Shown here in pieces: positions 26,401-36,825 of a stretch of DNA of 64,000 nucleotides. The stretch is taken from NCBI GenBank assembly GCA_037576215.1, contig JBANDB010000008.1:620001-684000 (forward strand). Reading direction: 5' to 3'. Both the position numbers and the translations under genes were made by a program. Numbering within the stretch: the first letter of the stretch is position 1; every line of letters begins with the position of its first letter. This DNA is from Armillaria gallica. Taxonomy: Eukaryota > Basidiomycota > Agaricomycetes > Agaricales > Physalacriaceae. The notes under the pieces are model-generated. The model saw nothing but the letters and a program-made list of their open reading frames with translations, had not been told where the DNA came from and ran no database searches.

Positions 26401-26987
26401 GGTATCCTAAACCCAAGCCCCCACCTTCCCAAACTTCCCATTGAATAGAATCAATGGGGTCGTCTATGGCGGAGGAAATGCAGTACTTGCCGAAGAAGAT
26501 GACAGCTGTGCGAAGCATTGTCCGGACTCGGACAGGATCATTTCGCATTATACACACCTGCAATATCGAGTGGGGACCCATTTATTGATATCCAAGTCCA
26601 TGTCAAGATCGACAAGGTGCTCGTTGATATGATCTCGCTTCGTCCAGGTTTGTGCGCGAGGATACCAGTGCGGGCCATAGGGCTACCGCCTCGGATCTTG
26701 ATTGCAATCTAGGAGCCTCGGTATTTAAAACAGCTGAAGAAGAATGGGAGTCTTGACATTTCCATTATTGCGCATTCGGTAGCTGCAAATGTTCTTTAGT
26801 AGTACTGGTATACCATTGTCTATTATTAAACTGTCTGCGAATACGGCCCGAAATATTCTTGCATAGGTTACGACCCATATTACAGTATTATAGACTGCCG
26901 AGATCTCGTCTAGAAATTTGTGTTTTGTGTCGTAGGCAAGATGAGCTTTTTCTCAGTACGATCAGAGTTGCGACGACGCATAAAATA
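23498..26987. other. Gene-free stretch, possible relics only
   Basis: The frame at 24385-24840 contains SYVNAVAIRPPVIFG, which resembles the middle of extended-SDR epimerases, but has no flanking domain. The frame starting at 26266 reads DLIPAEIFTQILLPAF, similar to the first helix of an F-box, and then degenerates. I treat both as possible fossils, not genes. Confidence 0.4.
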
Positions 26988-27313
26988 TCAGAGGGGAACC
27001 CCCAATTTGCTTTTATTAATACTAGTGTTTAATAATATGAACGCGTCGGGAACACGCTACATGATGATGGCTGCCACTCCCTGCAGCGCTATTTTGACTT
27101 CTAATTCATAATGACCTATCACTATTAGAAGCTCTTATGGGATACAGTTGCGGCGAATATCGTCGAAGACTGAATATGTAGACATGATGAGAACCTGCAG
27201 GAAATGGGAAATTCAATGACTACAGATAGTGTAACTTGGTTAAAACCGTTAGGCGATCATCATCATTCCTGCGATATATCAAACCCGTTTGCAAAAAACA
27301 TACATATGGTGTG

Positions 27314-28812
27314 TCAAATATGCGGAAGGAAGCTGGTCCATTCGATGCTCTGCGATACGCCAGCTGGGAGATCTCTTAGGGCAAGAAACGGCTCCATAAG
27401 TGAGAAAACCCTCGCCATGTCATATATCACCCAGAGAAAGATATAGATGGATCGATACATGAAACTGAACAGATGGTTATCCAGCCCAGGCTGGTCAAAC
27501 CCAAGCTTGGCTGCTGTCTTCTCAGTCACAAATGTGACAAAGATGGCAGAGGGAGGGGCGAGTGCGAAAATGACGGAGCACACTCGCCAAAGAATCCGCT
27601 CTATTGATGTTATGAACGGGTAGTTCCACGCAGCACAATAAATCGCGCCGAAGAAGACGCCGATGCAATTACCGCATGCGACGAGGAGGAACAGCCTCGT
27701 GTTATTCGGATGTCCTGACCAAAGGCGGGGAACTCCTTCTTCACTGGTGGGACCAGCAACATGTGGAATTATATCCCCACCAAAGAATAAGGATAGAAGG
27801 CGAAAATTCGCCCAGTCCTTCAGGTGTTCTCCGTCTATGCTTCTCGGGAAAAGGCTGGGAAGAGGTGCTTCAGATGTGCATGGAGTTGTGGCGTTCAGCG
27901 GTGGGGGTATCCGAGATATGTATGGAGATGGGGTGGTATTCATCGGGCTGGAAGGAATAGGCGCTTGGAACGGAACCGAGATCTCAAGAGGTTTGTGCCA
28001 CCAGACTGCGTAGTTGATGATGGTGAAAAAAGCGTAACCTATGGCTACTATTTCCAGGATGGTGAGAGGGAGGCGTTTCGCTACCCTCGCCGCGCATTGC
28101 AGGAGGAACCACGTCGATTGTCCCACGGCTACTGCTTTGGAAAGACCATCGCCTTTATTTCGATCACTGATTTCCTTCTTGTCTATTCGACAGAGGAAGT
28201 CCACGAGCATCTGGTTTTGCTGGAGATTTTCCAGGGTGATGGGACATCCGTCTGAATACACAAACCCGCCCATGGATACGAGGAAACCGTGTGACATAGT
28301 GAGCGTCTCCGGACAACCTATGCCTATAGTCAGTATCCTTCACTGCCGGACTAGGGTGATGGTACTGACGCGCACGAACAAGCCGAGCCACAGAATGCTG
28401 GCGTAGTGCCCAGATAGTAATAAACTCTGGTGAGAAAACTGTAAGGACCATCAACTCCGCACGGCGAAGAACGTTAAGGTAGAGCCACCCTTTCTTCTCC
28501 ATCTTTGGTCCTGGAACGTTTGGATGAACGGAGACCCAAATGCAAGCGAAAATAGTTGCTAATGAACTCCAGAGAATGGACAGTAAGGTTCTGCGACCGC
28601 CGTCGTCGACGAAAACGGGTTTCTCGAAGGGCGATTCGGTTGATTCGATTTCTTGGGTGTCACAGGGCAAGCATGAGCCAGTGATAGAATACATTAGGAG
28701 GTGAAGGAACGTTAGCCTCAGCGCAAATGCAAGGCTCTTCACACGAAGGAGTAAAATCAGCAATCATTAAAGGATAATACAAAGAGCTCACCAAAGAGGA
28801 GGATCTAGCCAT
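27314..28812 (-). CDS. Multi-pass membrane protein, paralogue 1
   Basis: Model: complement(join(27314..28323,28370..28736,28792..28812)), 465 aa. The first exon encodes just MARSSSL. A GTGAGC...GAAG intron leads to a hydrophobic signal-like start. The second intron (46 nt, GTCAGT, CTGAC, TATAG) joins in frame. Hydrophobic helices visible: LLSILWSSLATIFACIWVSV, LMVLTVFSPEFITIWAL, LTILEIVAIGYAFFTIINYA, LFLLVACGNCIGVFFGAIY, a helix around SVIFALAPPSAIFV, and one around SIYIFLWVIYDMARV. Conserved bits such as SVHPNVPGP and TMSHGFLVSMGGF are typical of a large Agaricomycete membrane-protein family without known function, as I recall it. The exon lengths in the coding part (1010, 367, 21) equal those of paralogue 2 at 37111. 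No disruption is seen. Confidence 0.88.
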
Positions 28813-31224
28813 CGGTTGTACTAGCGAGGTGATAATGGTGGCGCGCTGACATCCTTTTAAACTGAATAGCGGCACCGTTCCGGGGAGACTTCATGGCTTC
28901 GGTGTGGTCGGGTCGATCCATGGTTGTGCTGTAGGCGACCGCGTTATACTGGTGGTCGAGCGGTAATGGTAGTCATAACCAAAGCCACCGCAACCCGTAG
29001 GACACTGATCGACCGAACAAGATTAAGAGAATGAACAATTTAAGTACTAGAACTCGTCCTGCGCGCTCCGGGTTTTATAAAGGAGGCCATGCTGCACGAG
29101 TGACCCACGCTGCTACCGCCAAATTCGTAGGCAGGATACTTGGTCATATCGTTACGTTGGAGGAGGGGGGCACCCTAGATCTAGAGCCCATGGTAAGTGG
29201 TTAGTGGACACGGAAACTAGTACCGTGTGTAGATGGCTCCTGATCGGCGATGCTACAAGCAGGTTGGTCAGAATCTGGACGCCTGTTTAGATATCCAAAA
29301 TATATCCTGATGATCCAACACGGATGCTGTAGGCCTCAGCTCAGAAGGTCTGTAACAGTGACTGAATATGACGCCGGAAAACGAATCGAACATTGGAGCA
29401 TTACAAGCTGAGTTGCGAACGAACACAGATGACCTGGGATCACGCTGTTGGCATGATAGAGTCCGTGACCGTCGTAGGGATACAAACTGTTTCTTGCCGC
29501 TTCGGAGTAGTGTGAAACCGGAAGAATTTAGGCCGCAGCTTGGACACTTGCGGTGAGGGCGGTGAGGGAAATTCATTGGTCTGGTATGAAGGGAATAATA
29601 GCGCCTTGCTGTGCAAACTGCAGTAGGAATATCCTGGACAAATAGGTCGGTAATGAAAATTTGGTCGTCTCTTTAGACGTTGAACAGGTAAAAACATGTT
29701 CCCTGGATCCGAAACAAAGGGTATGGGTCATTTATACCGTGAAGGGAGGTATAGAAGGCGCTAAAATGTTACAGCGTGAGAAGTGTCCTTGAGTTTTCAT
29801 CAGCTTCTTCATGCGTGAAGAACATGAAGACGTACGGAAGGCGTTGCTAGCGTTATGACAGACTTCGTCAGCAAACGCTGACGGCCGGAAAGAGCATCTG
29901 TGCTGCTGCGATCGTGGAAGATTTCCAAAGCAAGGACCTCCGAAGGAAAAGAGTATTTATGTGTCCAGTATAGATGATTGTTCTCGAAAATTGGCCGCGG
30001 AATGGTACCTCTACTGTACAAGACTGCAGTGCACAGAAGCAGATTCTTTCAAAATCTCTGATTAACTGGTGTAACGGCATAATGAAGGAAAATCTCACGA
30101 AGATGATATCGCAAATCGCAGTTGCCTGCCATAAAGTATTTTTGTCTCACTCGTACCTCGATGGAGCTACGGTGACACCGTCGTTCACTGAGAGGCAACC
30201 GCATGAATGCCTGTTAAAGAGAGTATTAAGTCGGCGTGAACCTTCATTGGTATAATGAACTGACGCTACGTAGTTGCCTGTTGAGCACCGTGAAGATGGT
30301 CAGAGAGGGGATTGGCTATATGCGTGACGTTTGTAAGGCTGCTACGGCCGTTACAGGCGGCATGCTGTTGATTGACATTCGTTGCATGTCTGCGTCCTTC
30401 ACTGATTCGGAACGATCCGTCTTCAAGGAGTACGGAGGGAACCCCCTACAACGTATAGCACATTTTTTCCCACGACGATCATCCAAGGCGGTAGATCTCA
30501 ACGCGGATTTTATAACATGTTTGTCAATACATGGATTCTGTGGATTTTTCTACGGTCGTCAGTCAGTCCCAATTTGCCAAAAAAATATTCAGCCACACCT
30601 TATACCACACACAGGTCGTACCGCATTCGACGAGGTTTAAAATTCGAAAAGAGACCAATACTAAGAGACTGCCTTTGTATCGTTGGATGTTAGTGGGTAA
30701 GAAGCGAAAGTCTTGAGTAGCTGGTATATCAACTCTCCTCCGTAGAAAGATGCATAGTCAACTTCTGATCACCTCCGTACATAGCTGAGTACAGAGCAGA
30801 GACAGCTGGAAAAAATCTCTCCCGGGGAAAACAACATGGCAGACTGCTGTACTTTTTCGGTCAAGTCGAACGTCACGAGTAGAGATTGGAAGATTAGAGT
30901 CAGCAGTCTAGTCCTGTGGCACAGAATAGCTCAAGAACAGAAGCTTTAACAACCCCAAGCTCCGGACAGAGAACAACAGGAAAGAGATTACTGTATACGA
31001 ACAAATCAAGGATAAATTTGGCTCAGTTCAAGTTAAAAGTGTCAAGTCGGGCCGGTATGCGGAACAAAGCACAGCAAACAAGACACGCCCCTCGCGTCCA
31101 ACTCGCGTCTTCCTTTCCTTCTCACCATCATTATCTTCTCCCTCATAGTCCGGTGTTATCTTTCTTCTCCTTTTCTCCTAGACGATATAGTGCTGAAACC
31201 TCGCTACGGACGTTCACTCAATTC
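28813..31224. other. Shared intergenic region between membrane-protein and GMC genes, unit 1
   Basis: It is the divergent promoter region, plus a block of open-frame remnants on the plus strand that also exists at 39173-40430. The frame starting at 29368 (ELRTNTDDLGSRCWH, then CFLPLRSSVKPEEFRPQL) is broken by one extra G relative to the other copy. The frame at 29974 (LSKSLINWCNGIMKE) and the one at 30236 are also shared. No continuous gene can be built in either copy, so this is probably a gene fossil older than the duplication. Confidence 0.55.
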
Positions 31225-31229
31225 AGCTT
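31225..31229. repeat. Target site duplication AGCTT, left
   Basis: AGCTT directly left of the element. The same five bases follow it at 32901-32905. Unit 2 has a single AGCTT at 41000-41004 in the uninterrupted sequence. Confidence 0.92.
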
Positions 31230-31457
31230 TGTTGGAAACGGTAGGTTCGCAGTGGGTAGACTAGTGGCTGGTAAAGCCAGACTAATGAACTTGTATTCTC
31301 TGGCTCCTACAGAGCCTGTATTTATACTACGAAAACTATCTAGAATGTTCTACTGAACTCGTCCATAAGCAGTAAGTATCGGTCCTAAGGTCATCCGGCA
31401 TCATGCCGACTTGAACCTTCTACACTCTTCTCGCGGCTTCCCGCGATATCTCCAACA
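31230..31457 (-). repeat. 3' LTR
   Basis: 228 bp, starts TGTTGGA and ends TCCAACA (short inverted ends, TG...CA). Same sequence as 32673-32900 by eye. Confidence 0.95.
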
Positions 31458-31467
31458 CTCCCCCGCA
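31458..31467 (-). other. Polypurine tract
   Basis: On the minus strand TGCGGGGGAG directly precedes the 3' LTR, where a plus-strand primer tract is expected. Confidence 0.75.
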
Positions 31468-31722
31468 AGATGGCATCATGCCGCAAAATCCAAAAATACC
31501 AAAAACAGTCCTAAATACCAAACTCGGAAACTCCCCCGGAAACCCTCTATTCTAGCCCATATCACAGGAGCACACAGCTACTCACAGCCGGCCGATAACA
31601 CATATCCAGGCCGCCGGATCACACAGATCTACCGTGATAGATAACACATATCCACCGGAGCTTAAGAGACCAACCTTCCAAAGGGAAATCCGGTACCAAA
31701 ATTCTTCCTTCAAGTAATTGCC

Positions 31723-32583
31723 TCAATAGGCACAGTCGTCGCTGAGCTCGTAACAGACTTGGCTCGCGTGTTCTTCGTTACGGTTATCGTCTCGATCCCG
31801 ATCATTGCGTCTCTGGGTTTGACCAATTTGGCAATCACGGCTGATATGCCCTGGTTTCCCGCAGTTATAGCATGTAACCTGATTCCTTCCCTTCTTTCCT
31901 TCTTCGGACCACGGAATTCTCCCTCGGGTCCTTCGTGCCAGCATTGCCGTGTCCCCAGTAGCACTGTCAAAACTCGGCGGGCCGCCTCTCCTTCCTTCCT
32001 CGTCAATCAAAGCATTTGTCACTACTGATAATGAATTGATATCATCCCCTGCAGTGCATAACGATGCTGCAATGCTTGACCAACTCTCATCAAGATTGAA
32101 AATCAGAACATCAACAATATCAATGTCCTCGAGCTTCACTCCGATGGCTTTCAACCTCCCAGCAAGGCTCATAATTCCGCTTACGTAAGTGCGGATCGGT
32201 GCCTCGGCATCATGATTGAATCCGTAAAACTGCCGCTTTAGTGCAATTCGGTTGGCGCGCGAATTCTTTTCATAAATGTCGGCTAGTGCCTTCCATGCTT
32301 CTGCTCCATTGGTACACTCCTGAATATACTGGTATTGGCTCGAGTCTACAGTCAATCCAATTGTTGTGAGTGCCTCTTCCAATTTTTGTGTTCTAGTATC
32401 CTCTTTGGCCTGTGATCTTTTGGTCCTTTCTTCCTCTGGCTTGACTTCATCTAGCTTGTCAAGCATAATGTTCCATACTCCCGTACGACGGAGTACCATA
32501 GAAATTGCAAATTTCCAGGCATGGTAATTGTCTCCAGTCAGTTTCGGTACGGACATCAGCACATTTCCTGATGTAGTAGCCAT
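31723..32583 (-). CDS. Retrotransposon Gag protein (Ty1/copia type)
   Basis: 286 aa, single exon, ATG 90 bases inside the 5' LTR. The N-terminus has the copia Gag pattern (LTGDNYHAWKFAISMVL; then EAWKALADIYEKNSRANRI; then GRLKAIGVKLEDIDIVDVL) of the UBN2/DUF4219 type. A CCHC zinc knuckle CYNCGKPGHISRDC lies at residues 238-251. The frame closes soon after, at ELSDDCAY, where autonomous relatives would continue into the protease. It should form particles and bind element RNA, but there is no pol in this element. Antisense open frames here are shadows. Confidence 0.93.
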   Translation of the reverse strand: MATTSGNVLMSVPKLTGDNYHAWKFAISMVLRRTGVWNIMLDKLDEVKPEEERTKRSQAKEDTRTQKLEEALTTIGLTVDSSQYQYIQECTNGAEAWKALADIYEKNSRANRIALKRQFYGFNHDAEAPIRTYVSGIMSLAGRLKAIGVKLEDIDIVDVLIFNLDESWSSIAASLCTAGDDINSLSVVTNALIDEEGRRGGPPSFDSATGDTAMLARRTRGRIPWSEEGKKGRNQVTCYNCGKPGHISRDCQIGQTQRRNDRDRDDNRNEEHASQVCYELSDDCAY

Positions 32584-32657
32584 GATGTAATGAGCGTGTG
32601 ATACGATAAATGAGGGCGCGTCAAGAAATCAAGATACCGAATATAGTCTACAAAGGG

Positions 32658-32672
32658 CCGGGGCCCATAACC
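32658..32672 (-). other. Primer binding site, half-tRNA-iMet type
   Basis: Directly inside the 5' LTR the minus strand reads GGTTATGGGCCCCGG. Its complement contains GGGCCCATAACC, which resembles the anticodon arm (CAU anticodon) of initiator tRNA-Met instead of its 3' end. Priming from an internal tRNA half is known from Drosophila copia and yeast Ty5. Confidence 0.7.
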
Positions 32673-32900
32673 TGTTGGAAACGGTAGGTTCGCAGTGGGT
32701 AGACTAGTGGCTGGTAAAGCCAGACTAATGAACTTGTATTCTCTGGCTCCTACAGAGCCTGTATTTATACTACGAAAACTATCTAGAATGTTCTACTGAA
32801 CTCGTCCATAAGCAGTAAGTATCGGTCCTAAGGTCATCCGGCATCATGCCGACTTGAACCTTCTACACTCTTCTCGCGGCTTCCCGCGATATCTCCAACA
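32673..32900 (-). repeat. 5' LTR
   Basis: 228 bp, TGTTGGA...TCCAACA, same sequence as the LTR at 31230-31457 by eye. Its minus-strand promoter should drive gag. Confidence 0.95.
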
Positions 32901-32905
32901 AGCTT
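32901..32905. repeat. Target site duplication AGCTT, right
   Basis: Second copy of the 5-bp target duplication. The host sequence continues as GGTTGGCCATGAC, as it does at 41005 in unit 2. Confidence 0.92.
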
Positions 32906-33177
32906 GGTTGGCCATGACACCATGTAATGCAACAATTGGATAGGTAGGTATGCGGGCTTTCGTACTGGTATCATCTCGGAGTTGTGACGCGTCGTAATGT
33001 AACTTGGGAGCAAGGGGTATGTCAGGTCCCATCTGGATGCTTGATTACAGTGCTGAGTTCCTCCATTGTTAGTGTGAATCACCCACCAGACTCCGCTGAA
33101 TTGTCGAGGACTAGGCGGAGATCATTACCACGTCAACGGGAGGACTTACATCATACGATCGCCACAGCTCTGACAGG

Positions 33178-33185
33178 TATAAAAG
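33178..33185 (+). promoter_or_regulatory. TATA box of GMC copy A
   Basis: TATAAAAG, 84 bases before the ATG at 33262. The surrounding CTGACAGG...GCTG is kept in all three GMC copies. The LTR element lies about 280 bases upstream of it. Confidence 0.75.
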
Positions 33186-33261
33186 GCTGTGACGATTCCT
33201 GTAACTGTTCGGACTCCCCACCGCTCTTTACATCACTATACCCCCAAGTCCGTCATCTTCT

Positions 33262-35513
33262 ATGCTTCCCTTCGTCCTCGCCTTTCTCGTATTTTGCCCT
33301 ATCGCCCTTTGCGCCATGTATGAAAGCTACGATAGCCTTCCGAAGAAGGATTTTCATTATATTATCGTTGGAGGTAAGTGGTGTGTTGGTACATAACTCC
33401 CAGCTAATATCATCCTAGGCGGGACCGCAGGGAATGTACTCGCCAATCGTTTAACAGAAGATTTGAATACTTCTGTGCTCGTTCTCGAAGCAGGCAAATC
33501 GTGAGTAAGCTCTCTCCAACTATCCAACGTCTAATGTTTGAACGACTTCATAGAACAGCGGACGTCCTTCTCTCTCAAGTCCCGTTCTTTTCGTCTCGTG
33601 TACGAGGGACATAACTAGATTGGAACTTTACCACGACGAAGCAACCAGGATTGAACCAGCGCTCTATCACATACCCTCGTGGATTCGGTTTGGGAGGAAG
33701 CAGCGCTATTAGTATGTCGGAGTCTTTCCTGTGAATGCTAATTGGGCTGATACTACGTCTGTCTCAGATGGGATGTTCTATACCCGTGGTTCCTCACAAG
33801 ATTATGACCGTTACGCCCGGATCAGTGGGGACCCGGGATGGGGATGGGACGCTCTGCAACCTTACATTCAGAAGGTACGTCCTACCATCTCTTCTTTCGG
33901 CTCTTGACGTGGCTGACCCTGATGTCTACGTCAGAACGAGCGCTTCGTTACTCCTGCTGATCACCATGATACCACTGGTCAGTTTGAACCTACGGCCCAC
34001 GGCTTCAATGAAGTAACCTCTGTATCTCTCTCCGGATATCCGCGACCTACGGACAAGCGTGTCATCGAGGCGACGGCGAATCTCCCTGTTAAATTTCCGT
34101 TCAACTTGGATTACAACTCGGGACACCAGCTAGGCATTGGTGAGCATGTGTAGCTAAATGATCATGAATGAAGCTTTGCTGAGTATGAGGCAGGATGGGC
34201 GCCCATGACGGTTGGAAATGGTACCCGAAGCAGTTCACAGACGTCGTATCTTGGGCCGATGTTTATTAACCGACCGAATCTGCACGTCCTTATCCACGCC
34301 CATGTAACCCGGATTCTCCCATCCAATAACACAAATACAACATTGGGCGCCGTCGAGTTTACTCAGGATGCTGGAGTTACACAATAAATCTCATTTTGAG
34401 TGCGACTTACTGAAGTGAACTTTACCCTAGCCACCAAGCACATCCTAGCCCCTCCACTCCTGAAAGAAATCATTCTTGCTGCTGGAGTCATCGGAACGCC
34501 ACATATACTCCTTCATTCTGGTATAGGCGACAGCATTGAACTCGCTCATCTAGGAATCCCATCCACTCTGAACCTCAGCGACGTCGGCAAAAACTTGTCG
34601 GACCATGTTAGATGGGACATTCCGTTCACTATTAACGACACCAAGGCAATTGAGAACGTTTACTTCCGAAACGCCACTTTCCAACGCGATTCTTTGGTGG
34701 AGTGGCAGTCTAATCGAACGGGTTTCTTGACGACGGGCATTTTAAATCAGCTCGGATTTCTTCGTATTCCCAACAATGTCAGTGTATGGCGTGAAGAACC
34801 GTCGGTGGGAAATGAGACTGCTCATTACGAACTAGCATTTGTGGTGCGACATGTGTTCCATGATTTGTGTTACCACTGACTCTTCATCGCAGAATGGTGT
34901 TACCAGCGATCCTCCTCCCGAAACGGGGAACCTTTTTGTAATTGTGCCCTCGGTACTTTGTCTTCGATCCCGTACGTGCATGACGTTCCTAGTGTATCGT
35001 TTCCGCCTGATTTGTTGCAGGTGGCAGCATTCGCATTAACAGCACAAACCCGCCAGATCCACCGTTGATCGATCCCAATTATTTTTCACATCCACAAGAT
35101 CTTGATATCCTGAAATACGCTATCGAGAGCGTGAAGAGGTTTGTCAACGCGACAGTTTGGGACGGGTATATTCTCGAGATTGCGACGAACACGACTGAGG
35201 ATGATATCAAGAATCGAGCCGCTGGTGCTTATCATCCGGTGGGGACAGCGAGTATGTCTCCGGTTGGTGCAGATTGGGGAGTTGTAGACCCGGATTTGAG
35301 GATGAAGGGTGCAGAGGGTGTGAGGATTGTGGATGCTTCGATTTTGGTTAGTTTTTTGTTTTATATATTGCCCTGGTGTAGACTGACATTGCGTCTAATT
35401 AGCCGTTCGTGCCGGCGGGACATACTCAGGCGCCGGTGTATGCCTTTGCGGAGAGGGCTGCGGATCTGATCAAGGCTACTTCAAGTCGAGTGGAAAGTTT
35501 GAACAGACAATAG
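33262..35513 (+). pseudogene. GMC oxidoreductase copy A, disrupted
   Basis: Aligns exon by exon with the intact copy at 41367-43581. It keeps the signal peptide, the GGGTAG nucleotide-binding motif, the second GMC signature (AAGVIGTPHILLHSGIG) and HPVGTASM. Two breaks are visible. First, in exon 3 the codon TCA has become TAA (33612-33614). Second, at the end of exon 6 the splice donor GGAG/GTAC has changed to GGAGTTAC near 34375, leaving no GT in the right phase. A truncated protein of roughly 100 residues without active site would result. The exons after the breaks still read well, so inactivation is young. The LTR element in its upstream region is an additional lesion. Confidence 0.9.
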
Positions 35514-35689
35514 AAATATTGAATTTTTCCACCGTTACGGCTTGCTCGTGCATGAGCGGATCGTACGATCTCTTCTCGTTCGTATTGTCGAACAGCTTTC
35601 CCATACTCTTACTATCTACTTCTTTGGCCCACCGCTCTGTCCAACTCTCGACCTATTCGGAAGGAAGATGGTGTTGGTGTTGTTGGTGT

Positions 35690-36463
35690 AAAGTTAAGAG
35701 CATCGGAGACATCGGGCCGGGACGCCGAACAAAGAAACGCGCTCCTCGCATCTTCTTTCCTTAAGCTTCTTACCTTCACCTTCTCCCTCATACTCCGGTG
35801 TTGTCTTTTCAATCTCCTTTTTTCCTAGGCGATATAACATTGAAGCCTCGCTATGGACGTTGGTTGGGGCCGATACATTGTCCATGGAATTTGACCACAG
35901 TCAACAATTGAATAGTTAGGTAAGTGGATCTTTCGTACTGGTATCATCTTGGAGTTGTGACGTGCCGTAATGAAGCCTCTAGTGCTCTCAAGCTCAGCAT
36001 GTACTGATCCATACTTCTTCGTTGGTGAGAGTCGCTGTGCGCATCCATCTCTTCATCCCTCGAGCTCATGTTCCATGTTTTAGATGGCAAGATATTCACT
36101 ATTAATGCAGAGCAAAAGGTCGCGCGAAGACCTTTTAGGGTGATTGTGCTTGCTCGCAAGAAGGAGTCTCAGAAAGGCGCCTTAATATCACTCCATTTTG
36201 TATTGTTTGCCTCACCTGCCGCTTCTCATAGACCGGTATAATTCGTCCTTGTTCGCCTTGATACGAAGGTTTTTGGAAGCTGGAGGTATGTCGGGTCTCA
36301 TCTGGATGCTTGATTACAGTGCTGAGTTTCCTCCATTGTTAGTATGAATCATCCACCAGACTCCACGGAATCGTTGAACTAGGCGAAGAGATGCCACAGA
36401 AGGACTGGATCGCCACAGTTCTGACAGGTATAAAAGGCTGCGACGATTCCCGCTCTTTACACC
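35690..36463 (+). repeat. Third copy of the GMC upstream region
   Basis: From about GTTAAGAGCATCGG at 35692 the sequence matches the upstream region of the intact GMC gene (40815 onwards), including the promoter. It carries roughly 250 extra bases around 35980-36280 that the other copies lack. Confidence 0.8.
36429..36436 (+). promoter_or_regulatory. TATA box of GMC copy C
   Basis: TATAAAAG in the same CTGACAGG context as in copies A and B. It now precedes a truncated gene. Confidence 0.65.
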
Positions 36464-36825
36464 ACGCTTCTCTTCGTACTCGCCTTTCTTGTATTCTGCC
36501 CCTTCGCGCTTTGCGCCATATATGAAAGCTACGATAGCCTCCCGAAAAAGGATTTTCATTACATCATCGTCGGAGGTGAGTGGTGTCTTGGTACATGACC
36601 CCTAGCTAATATAATTCTAGGCGGGACTGCAGGGAACGTACTCGCCAATCGTTTAACAGAGGATTTGAACACTTCTGTGCTCGTCCTCGAAGCGGGCAAA
36701 TCGTAAGCTCTCTCCAACTCTCCAACCTCTGATGTTTGAACGATTTCATAGAACGCCGGACGTCCTTCTATTTAAGTCCTGTTCTTTTCTTCTCGCGTAC
36801 CAGGGACATCACTAGATTGGAACTT
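36464..36825 (+). pseudogene. GMC oxidoreductase copy C, 5' fragment
   Basis: Only exons 1, 2 and the start of exon 3 of the GMC gene remain. The position of the start codon reads ACG (36464-36466) where A and B have ATG, so the start is lost. The similarity ends abruptly at TTGGAACTT (36825). There the sequence switches to the downstream flank of the membrane-protein gene of unit 2 (AGAGGGG, matching 26990). This is a deletion or recombination joint. Confidence 0.9.

Larger units (their letters stand above)
31230..32900 (-). mobile_element. Gag-only (non-autonomous) Ty1/copia-type LTR retrotransposon
   Basis: A complete 1,671-bp element in minus orientation. It consists of the 5' LTR (32673-32900), a primer site, gag (31723-32583), a polypurine tract and the 3' LTR (31230-31457). 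The LTRs are 228 bp each and I find no difference between them, so insertion is recent. The TSD is AGCTT, and the paralogous empty site in unit 2 (41000-41004) proves the borders. The interior of 1,215 bp has no protease, integrase, reverse transcriptase or RNase H. It would need enzymes in trans, like the TR-GAG elements described in plants. Confidence 0.95.
26988..35550. repeat. Tandem duplication unit 1 (membrane protein + GMC gene)
   Basis: The stretch from the sequence AGAGGGG near 26990 through the GMC pseudogene is matched, in the same order and orientation, by 36826-43620. Without the LTR element inserted at 31230 it is about 6.9 kb. Matching landmarks: membrane-protein stop 27314 and 37111, its ATG 28812 and 38602, the open frame 29368 and 39173, and the GMC ATG 33262 and 41367. 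Confidence 0.92.

Noticed and set aside
26266..26448. IPAEIFTQILLPAF, first helix of an F-box
   Set aside because: The similarity stops after about 20 residues and the frame closes soon. Not enough for a gene.
30916..31356. 146-codon frame running into the LTR
   Set aside because: It crosses the insertion border of the LTR element and has no motif; chance frame.
31710..32006. Overlapping minus frame within gag that could suggest a frameshifted pol
   Set aside because: It has no protease or integrase motif and follows the composition of the gag frame; a shadow.
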